From Planctomycetota bacterium (GTDB lineage Bacteria > Planctomycetota > Phycisphaerae > Sedimentisphaerales > Anaerobacaceae), in contig VRUL01000021.1 of NCBI GenBank assembly GCA_019456145.1, positions 1 through 51,597 on the forward strand: a DNA stretch of 51,597 nt. Direction: 5' to 3'. The notes below the pieces were generated by a model, which saw nothing but the letters and a program-made list of their open reading frames with translations, ran no database searches and was not told where the DNA came from. The translations under genes were made by a program, and so were the position numbers. Positions 46,284 to 51,597 of this stretch are shown here, piece by piece. Position 1 is the stretch's first letter. Every line of letters starts with the position of its first letter.

Positions 46284-49200
46284 CTATTTGGTTTTAACTT
46301 CCAATACTCTACCATCACTACTGATTGATGCGAATCCAACTTCCCTGTTATCGGAGACGAACTCCACAACCCAGACACCATATCGATCATTGAAAGCAGC
46401 AGAAGGTCTCACGTTGGGATATCGTTTAATCAAAGATTTCAGCTTTGGAACTTGACGAGCAACTCTAATAGCCTCCTTTGCTGTGATTCTTATCTCTTTG
46501 CGACAATTCGTTCTGGCGATAGTGTCCTTTACGATCTCTCCTTTCAGTTCGGAAAGCCATTTCACCTCCTCCTGGGCAGTCTCAACATTAGGGTTCATCT
46601 TAAACATGTTGAAGCCTTTGTATCCGTTCTCTATGAGGACATGCAGGAAGTTACGGAGATCATCTTTCGACTGGAAAGAGAATTGATCGCCTAATCCAAA
46701 ATCGTCATGTCCTCCTTTCTTGGGACAGCCAAATTCATTTGACATGTAGGTCTTCGTTTTCCCGCCTTCTTTCTGGACAGAATCCAGAAGACTCGTAACA
46801 GTTTCAAGAGGAAACCTTCGATCTGACCAAACTTCAAAAGTGTCGAACCGGCCTGCTTGGGATTTCTTTACATATGCATAGTGGTTTCTGACAAGTCCAT
46901 CCAGTCCCTCCAACATAGCTTGTTTGTGAATCTGGAGGTAATTGTCCGCATCTCCTCCAATCCCCGCCGAGGTAATAAACACAGGAACATTTCCAATGAT
47001 TTCTTTGGCCATTTTACCATACTCAGCTAACCAGTGGCCATAAAACCAGACACGAAAATCCTCCTGTAACTCATCAATTTTTCTCATTTGAGAGGCTGAG
47101 ACGAACAAGCCAAATGTGTTTTTGATTCCCTTCCAGGGATCTTCATCCTCAAGTTCTTCCTCCAGAAAAGGATAGATGCAAATGTGCCAGTTGACCTGGC
47201 CGAAATTATCATACTTTGTCCCCAAATATCCATTCAGTTCGTCAATCTTTCTATACTTCTTCTTAAGCCAATCCCGATAGGCGTGCAATGCGACCTCATC
47301 GCCATTGAAATTGACATATACTTCGGCATTTGGGAATGTGACGCGATAGGAATTAATCTCATCTCCAAACATCATTCCTCGTAGGCCCTCCTTGGCAAGT
47401 GCCTTACTGAAACTGGTGAGACCTTTTCTGTAGTATCTGGCAATAGTAGGTTTCCATAAGGCGGGGAAAGAGGAAGGATAAACTTGGGGGACCATCTCCG
47501 TGTGAAATGGTAATACAATAGTGACTCTCAAGTCCCGTGATATGGGAAGCCGCATTTTTTCAAATATAAACGTGTGTTTAGTTGCTTCCGTCACCTCAGT
47601 TGGAGATTCTCTGATCTCCTCGGAAGAGGTGATTATGTTTTTCAATGTAGCTGAAATCTCCTCATGTTTGCCGGCCTCCATATCAAAAAGATATGCCCGC
47701 ATTTTGCTCTTATTGAATTGACTTTCTCGCTCTGTAGTAGTTGATAACCTGAGGGCATGCTTTCTCCCGGAGAATTCCGTGACGTTCCAGGTCATTTTGA
47801 ACAAGGACTCTACCATATCGTCTTGGGTAATCTTGCCGCTTCCCTTCCACGGCCATAGGGGATTCAATCCAACATAGTAGGTAGCTCCTCTCTTCACCAG
47901 TTCGTCAGTATACTCGTTAACTTGTCTGATCGCTTCCATGTTATCAGTTCTACTTTTGGAGAACACCCAGAGTTCTTCACTGGGACAGACATTGAATTGA
48001 TTAAATCCCAGCTCGATGAATCGATCCATCGAACCGTTTCCGGTGAAGCCGTACCGCACATACGGTTTGTCATTCCACCAGATAAGATGGTTTTTATCGA
48101 TACGCCATTTATGCCCCATGAAAACACCATGAGTGGCTGCCGGATTCTGCTCAGTTGTGTCGGCGTTTTTCTTCTGTTTGAACTGTTTGAGCTTTAGTTG
48201 TTCGGAAAGTTGTTTGAGTTGCTGTTGTTCGGCCAGCATTTGCTGTTGTTGGGCAAATAGCGCCTGGTTCCGGGCGAGCAATTCATGCTTATGTTCTTCG
48301 GCAAGTAATTCTTCAGATTCATTTTTTAAATCATCTATCTCTGCTTCGGCCATGAACTCTATATGTTCATCATTCCCCTGGTGTGTGTCAGCCGGTCGGG
48401 TTTGGGCAAAGGCTGCGCCAATGGTGATGCATACTGCGATTAGTGTTACAAGGACAGCCCAACAGAGGCCGAGGTGAGGTTTTCCGCATTTGTCTTTTAC
48501 GATTCGGCGGATCCTTTTTTCCAGTCCGTTCTTTCTGCCGACTACCGCGGGCAGGAAAGACAACTGTCCCTGCGGTGACAAATCGAGCAGGGACTCAGCA
48601 TAGTCGGCGGGAGAGCGTGAGCCGGCGACGACCCAGTCATCACAAGCCTGCTCACTGAGATCAGCCAGTCTGCTTTTGGCCCACCACATCAGGGGATGCC
48701 ACGGAAAGATGCAGACGATAAGCTCGGCGAATAATCCTGAAATGTGGTCCAGACGCCTGAAGTGCGCCAGCTCGTGAGAAAACATGCCGACCCAGTCGAC
48801 GCCGTCTTCGAATTGCTCGGCGTCGTCCGGTACTAACAGGGCGGGCCTTCTTGACCAGCACCATATCACCGGGCTGGAAACCGCATTGCCGGAGAGAACC
48901 TGGACCGGTTTATCAATGCCGAGTTTGTCTTTTGCGATACACAGCGCCTTGCGTAGCTTCTCACAACGCAAAGGAAGCGTGCGGCGTAACATGCGAATCC
49001 CTAATATGAATGTCATAAACAAACGACACGCCAGGATTGTACTTACTATAATCCATGACCATGCCAGGATGGTGCTCAGAGGCAGTTTTGCTTTTGCCTC
49101 CCTGACAACAGCGGTGGCTGGCATCGCATATTCGGGTTCGATGGCAGGGGGGTAATAAGTGTTTTGGATAGGTGCGGGCGTTGATATTTCATAGCTTATT

Positions 49201-49466
49201 GTAATAGGTACAATGTGTATCTCGGAGAGCCGGGGTTTGGTTACGGCCGGGGTATCTACGAATATACCTAACTCGTAGTGCCTGACAATCATGCTCATGG
49301 CCGGTACTGCCACTGCCGCAATCATCGCCAAAAACAGCACCTGATGGGCGCGCGCAGATCTTCGCCTTAACAATAAACTGCCGATTAGACCGACAACGAT
49401 ACAGACTGTACTCTGTAAGAGAGGATTGGACCAGAATGGGCCTGCGGTAAATAATTGTGTAATCAT
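46284..49466 (-). CDS. BlaR1-like M56 metalloprotease fused to a GH42-like domain
   Basis: 1060 residues; the ATG overlaps the blaI-like stop (ATGA) with AAAGGAG upstream. Residues 1-355 are the BlaR1/MecR1 signalling part: membrane spans about 10-35, 42-60, 130-157 and 335-354, zinc motif GMFSHELAHFRRLD (His231, Glu232, His235) and SEQACDDW with Glu272. A Gln/Glu/Lys-rich coiled coil (370-432) links to a periplasmic part (about 445-980) resembling GH42-type barrels: RGMMFGDEINSYR (Glu703), DWLKKKYRKIDELNGYLGTK, TKTYMSNEFG (Glu911). The last 70 residues look PepSY-like (ITAKEAIRVARQ..VWVVEFVSD..GRVLEV). BlaR1 cuts BlaI on sensing a ligand; here the sensor would be a carbohydrate-active domain. 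The sugar role is inference. Confidence 0.85.
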   Translation of the reverse strand: MITQLFTAGPFWSNPLLQSTVCIVVGLIGSLLLRRRSARAHQVLFLAMIAAVAVPAMSMIVRHYELGIFVDTPAVTKPRLSEIHIVPITISYEISTPAPIQNTYYPPAIEPEYAMPATAVVREAKAKLPLSTILAWSWIIVSTILACRLFMTFILGIRMLRRTLPLRCEKLRKALCIAKDKLGIDKPVQVLSGNAVSSPVIWCWSRRPALLVPDDAEQFEDGVDWVGMFSHELAHFRRLDHISGLFAELIVCIFPWHPLMWWAKSRLADLSEQACDDWVVAGSRSPADYAESLLDLSPQGQLSFLPAVVGRKNGLEKRIRRIVKDKCGKPHLGLCWAVLVTLIAVCITIGAAFAQTRPADTHQGNDEHIEFMAEAEIDDLKNESEELLAEEHKHELLARNQALFAQQQQMLAEQQQLKQLSEQLKLKQFKQKKNADTTEQNPAATHGVFMGHKWRIDKNHLIWWNDKPYVRYGFTGNGSMDRFIELGFNQFNVCPSEELWVFSKSRTDNMEAIRQVNEYTDELVKRGATYYVGLNPLWPWKGSGKITQDDMVESLFKMTWNVTEFSGRKHALRLSTTTERESQFNKSKMRAYLFDMEAGKHEEISATLKNIITSSEEIRESPTEVTEATKHTFIFEKMRLPISRDLRVTIVLPFHTEMVPQVYPSSFPALWKPTIARYYRKGLTSFSKALAKEGLRGMMFGDEINSYRVTFPNAEVYVNFNGDEVALHAYRDWLKKKYRKIDELNGYLGTKYDNFGQVNWHICIYPFLEEELEDEDPWKGIKNTFGLFVSASQMRKIDELQEDFRVWFYGHWLAEYGKMAKEIIGNVPVFITSAGIGGDADNYLQIHKQAMLEGLDGLVRNHYAYVKKSQAGRFDTFEVWSDRRFPLETVTSLLDSVQKEGGKTKTYMSNEFGCPKKGGHDDFGLGDQFSFQSKDDLRNFLHVLIENGYKGFNMFKMNPNVETAQEEVKWLSELKGEIVKDTIARTNCRKEIRITAKEAIRVARQVPKLKSLIKRYPNVRPSAAFNDRYGVWVVEFVSDNREVGFASISSDGRVLEVKTK

Positions 49467-49852
49467 TTTTTCTCCTTTCGTTTTTCGTCAATCATTTTTT
49501 TGAGCGTCTGCAGTTGCGTGTCCTTCAAGCTGCCGTCTTTTATTAGATGCTGAAACATCAAAAATGGGTCTCCGTCGAATGCCCGTTTCAAGAGCCTTGT
49601 CAGCGAATTTGCGCCGGCTTGTGCGCGTGTACGTGCCGGCAGATAGATGTAACTTTTTCCCTGGGTCTTGTGACGGAGCCAGCCGGCCTTCTCCAGGTTT
49701 TGCAATGCCGTAAGGACCGTCGTATAGGCAAGCTTCCTGCGTCGAGGTAGCTTCTCTCTTACCTGATGAACGGTCGCCTGACCGAGCTGCCATACTATTT
49801 CGAGGACGGCACGCTGGAGATGGCCTAAATCGTCGGGTGATTGTCTACTCAT
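49463..49852 (-). CDS. BlaI/MecI-family repressor
   Basis: 129 residues, GGAGG ribosome site. Winged helix at about 8-75 (LQRAVLEIVWQLGQATVHQV, LAYTTVLTALQNLEKAGWLR, KSYIYLPA) followed by a helical dimerisation tail. BlaI proteins bind a TACTA-type dyad as dimers and are released when the cognate M56 protease cuts the linker. It overlaps the M56-GH gene by 4 bases, and a dyad lies within its own promoter, so self-repression of the pair is expected. Confidence 0.93.
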   Translation of the reverse strand: MSRQSPDDLGHLQRAVLEIVWQLGQATVHQVREKLPRRRKLAYTTVLTALQNLEKAGWLRHKTQGKSYIYLPARTRAQAGANSLTRLLKRAFDGDPFLMFQHLIKDGSLKDTQLQTLKKMIDEKRKEKK

Positions 49853-49890
49853 ACAATTACCTCCATGTCTAAAAAAACAGTTATTTATTA

Positions 49891-49931
49891 CTACTAAGTT
49901 TATAAGTACTATGTTTGATAGTAGATGTCAA
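49891..49931 (-). promoter_or_regulatory. Promoter with overlapping BlaI-type operator
   Basis: Minus-strand TTGACA (49926-49931) is followed 17 bases on by TACTTA/TATAAA. CTACTA (49891-49896) and TAGTAG (49919-49924) form the outer dyad, with AGTACT (49905-49910) at the centre. Binding would block both promoter boxes. It lies 39-79 bases before the repressor start. Confidence 0.65.
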
Positions 49932-49986
49932 GAAGAAAATAAGATTTTTTCAAATTTTTTTCGTACCCCTTATTAGCCCAAAAACG

Positions 49987-50026
49987 CGATTCTCCACCTA
50001 AGGTGTCTTCGCTGCGCTACGAGATG
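49987..50026. repeat. 40-bp dispersed repeat, copy 2 (inverted)
   Basis: Reverse complement of 32086-32125 with two mismatches, here next to GATTCTCGATGCGAGTCACG-type short repeats. The remaining 49853-50433 gap holds the operator and terminator listed separately and no gene I can support. Confidence 0.8.
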
Positions 50027-50239
50027 CCGGAAGCTCGATGCAGGATTCTCGATGCGAGTCACGGGCGACGGGCGGCAAATAGTTGCAGCATGGGCCATGC
50101 CCGCTAATTCCGGCTTGACTCTTCCTGGATTCCTGGCTATCTCATCGGCGCAGCGAGGCTGCTGGCAACCGGTGATACTCTTAAAAACGTCAGCTAACTT
50201 GCTACAGTTCGTGATGGTATTAGCAGTGGTAGGATATAA

Positions 50240-50273
50240 AAAAAGGCTGTAAGATTTCTCTTACAGCCTTTTT
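50240..50273 (-). terminator. Bidirectional intrinsic terminator
   Basis: Perfect stem AAAAAGGCTGTAAGA / TCTTACAGCCTTTTT with a 4-base loop (50255-50258), with T-tracts in both directions. It serves the minus gene ending at 50434, about 160 bases upstream, and could end a plus-strand transcript. Confidence 0.88.
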
Positions 50274-50433
50274 ACTGTTACTCAGGGTCAATAGTTCCTT
50301 GCCGCTTTGCAGCAGTAATTAACTGTCCCTTTTATCAATTATTGACACATCGGTGCAAATTCACAGGGTACCTCGGAAACAACGAGGACGCCTGCGCCAG
50401 ACGCCTTCTCTGGCTATACGGCTCTCATGTTGT

Positions 50434-51597
50434 CTATCCATCGGTAAAGCCCCACATCATCACGGAATGGGCAAAGATGTAGATAGGGTCAGTATAGCTA
50501 TTGATTGTGTCAGTCTCTATAAAGCCAGTATCGTTCACTATGCCGAGACTGTCCTTGTACTCGCACTGACCTGGTGCTGGATTACCACCCGGGGTTACGA
50601 TGGCCCCGATTAAAGCTGACAGAGTGTCCTCAACCTGTATATGATACTCGCGAATGCCCAACCACTCACGGTCGGGATCGTCCGCTCCCTCTATGGAATA
50701 CTTCACGTAGAGGAGATTATCCTTATCATAGACGAAGAGCGTACCAGAGCGGTGAGTTTGTCCGGCAAAGATGGGATACTCATAGGGTGAAGCTTCAGTG
50801 CCATCTCCCTTGTCGTAGGTAATGTAGGTGAACCAGTTGCTGGCGTCAGGGAAGGTGGTTTCACCGGGTCCTGTCTGAGCAGCACAGGCGGTTTCGTCTG
50901 CGCACGGACAGTAAATCATCTGGACGCAGGTGGCGGAGTTATCGCAATCATCGGTAGCGGTCCAGGTGCGGGCGACAGATCCGCAGGTATCATGTGGACC
51001 GTCACTATAGGTGATTACTACATCACCGCAGTTGTCGGTGGCTGTCGCTGTACCCGTAACCGTGGGATCCTTAGGGCAAGTGCCTGTACGGTCGTAATAA
51101 GCGGGCGGACAGGTAATCACCGGCGGGGTGGTATCTTCCTTCCAGGTGTAGGTTACCGTGTCGGTAGCCGTGTTACCGCATTCATCTGTCGCGGAATAGG
51201 TGAAGGTCTGGCTCTTGTCGCAATCGCCCGTAATGGCACCCGGCGTGCAGGTCACATCCACCGCGCCATCGCAGTTGTCAGTGGCCGTAACACCAGCATC
51301 ACAGGTCGGAGGTGTCGGGTTACAGCCGAGATCTTCATCAGCCGGAACACCGTTCAGCACTGGATCAGTGGTATCCACCTTCCAGGTGTAGGTTACCGTA
51401 TCGGAGACGCTGTTACCGCATTCGTCTGTCGCCGAATAGGTGAAGGTCTGGCTCTTGTCGCAGTCGCCCGTAATGGCACCCGGCGTGCAGCTCACATCCA
51501 CCGCGCCATCGCAGTTGTCGGTGGCCGTAACACCAGCATCACAGGTCGGAGGTGTCGGGTTACAGCCGAGATCTTCATCAGCCGGAACACCGTTCAG
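50434..51597 (-). CDS. Exported repeat protein with Ig/HYR-like domains (5' end outside window)
   Basis: The frame is open from the right edge to TAG 50434, about 387 codons; the first internal Met (51501) is not the start. It has tandem 80-residue units beginning DTTDPVLNGVPADEDLGC and continuing CDKSQTFTYSATDECGN and TVTYTWK, then a divergent unit (PPVITCPPAYYDRTG) and CADETACAAQTGPGET. A C-terminal domain of about 145 residues (NWFTYITYDKGDG, SGTLFVYDKDNLLYVKYSIE) follows. The paired Cys and TATDNC motifs are HYR/Ig-like, as in large planctomycete surface proteins. No sorting signal or dockerin motif is seen at the end. Confidence 0.8.
   Translation of the reverse strand: MNGVPADEDLGCNPTPPTCDAGVTATDNCDGAVDVSCTPGAITGDCDKSQTFTYSATDECGNSVSDTVTYTWKVDTTDPVLNGVPADEDLGCNPTPPTCDAGVTATDNCDGAVDVTCTPGAITGDCDKSQTFTYSATDECGNTATDTVTYTWKEDTTPPVITCPPAYYDRTGTCPKDPTVTGTATATDNCGDVVITYSDGPHDTCGSVARTWTATDDCDNSATCVQMIYCPCADETACAAQTGPGETTFPDASNWFTYITYDKGDGTEASPYEYPIFAGQTHRSGTLFVYDKDNLLYVKYSIEGADDPDREWLGIREYHIQVEDTLSALIGAIVTPGGNPAPGQCEYKDSLGIVNDTGFIETDTINSYTDPIYIFAHSVMMWGFTDG
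51118..51597. repeat. 240-bp tandem coding repeat
   Basis: TCCAGGTGTAGGTTACCGT recurs at 51141 and 51381, exactly 240 bases apart, and the two units are nearly identical over their length. The array continues past the window edge. Near identity implies recent duplication or gene conversion. Confidence 0.9.

Noticed and set aside
51118..51597. CRISPR-like periodicity
   Set aside because: The repeat is coding, 240 bp long and without spacers.

Overview
The window looks like a chromosomal segment of a planctomycete, most likely class Phycisphaerae (MSBL9/Sedimentisphaerales-like). The evidence is the many large secreted proteins with short dockerin-like 'D-x-N-x-D-G' modules (CotH/lamin-tail, beta-helix, Ig-like families). 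These sit beside Kdo/LPS genes of a Gram-negative-type envelope, and the intergenic spacers are full of dispersed short repeats. No tRNA, rRNA, CRISPR array, prophage or transposase was recognised.

Layout. 1-7072 (minus): two large exported proteins and a 40-codon leader ORF behind a strong promoter. 7165-12747: hisI, then a plus-strand run with a flippase-like membrane protein, DUF502, hpf, an EIIA-Ntr-like protein, HPr and Enzyme I, which is a regulatory PTS relay with no sugar permease in the window. 12986-15899 (minus): an exported Cys-rich protein and a DUF456 membrane protein. 16176-22876 (plus): DUF2344 protein and RNase G, an orphan MntA-like antitoxin with a truncated toxin start, then kdsD-kdsC-lptC for the Kdo/LPS pathway. 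22912-28063 (minus): etfB, etfA, a small anchored protein, acyl-CoA dehydrogenase and a HAD phosphatase behind a good promoter, suggesting acyl-CoA oxidation feeding ETF. 28368-39502 (plus): a surface/exported cluster (two paralogous beta-helix proteins, a tandem-duplicated zinc-peptidase-like protein, a bizarre coiled-coil/His-Pro/poly-Asp protein) followed by a membrane-anchored Ser/Thr kinase.

39705-43936 (minus) is the most interesting unit. It is a compact four-gene operon of two amino-type DNA methyltransferases, a 177-residue single-HKD phospholipase-D-fold nuclease and a 398-residue unrecognised protein. I read it as a restriction-modification or defence system resembling a BfiI-type enzyme whose nuclease and recognition parts are separate polypeptides. 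Upstream of it, 43937-45166 is gene-poor, with a five-hairpin candidate structured RNA behind its own promoter and a repeat-derived ORF.

45167-49931 holds a DUF169 gene, a broken copy of its 3' end, and a BlaI/BlaR1-type pair in which the BlaR1-like M56 protease is fused to a GH42-like periplasmic domain instead of a penicillin sensor. The window ends inside a protein with nearly identical 80-residue Ig/HYR-like repeats. Family assignments come from reading motifs only; no searches were run.
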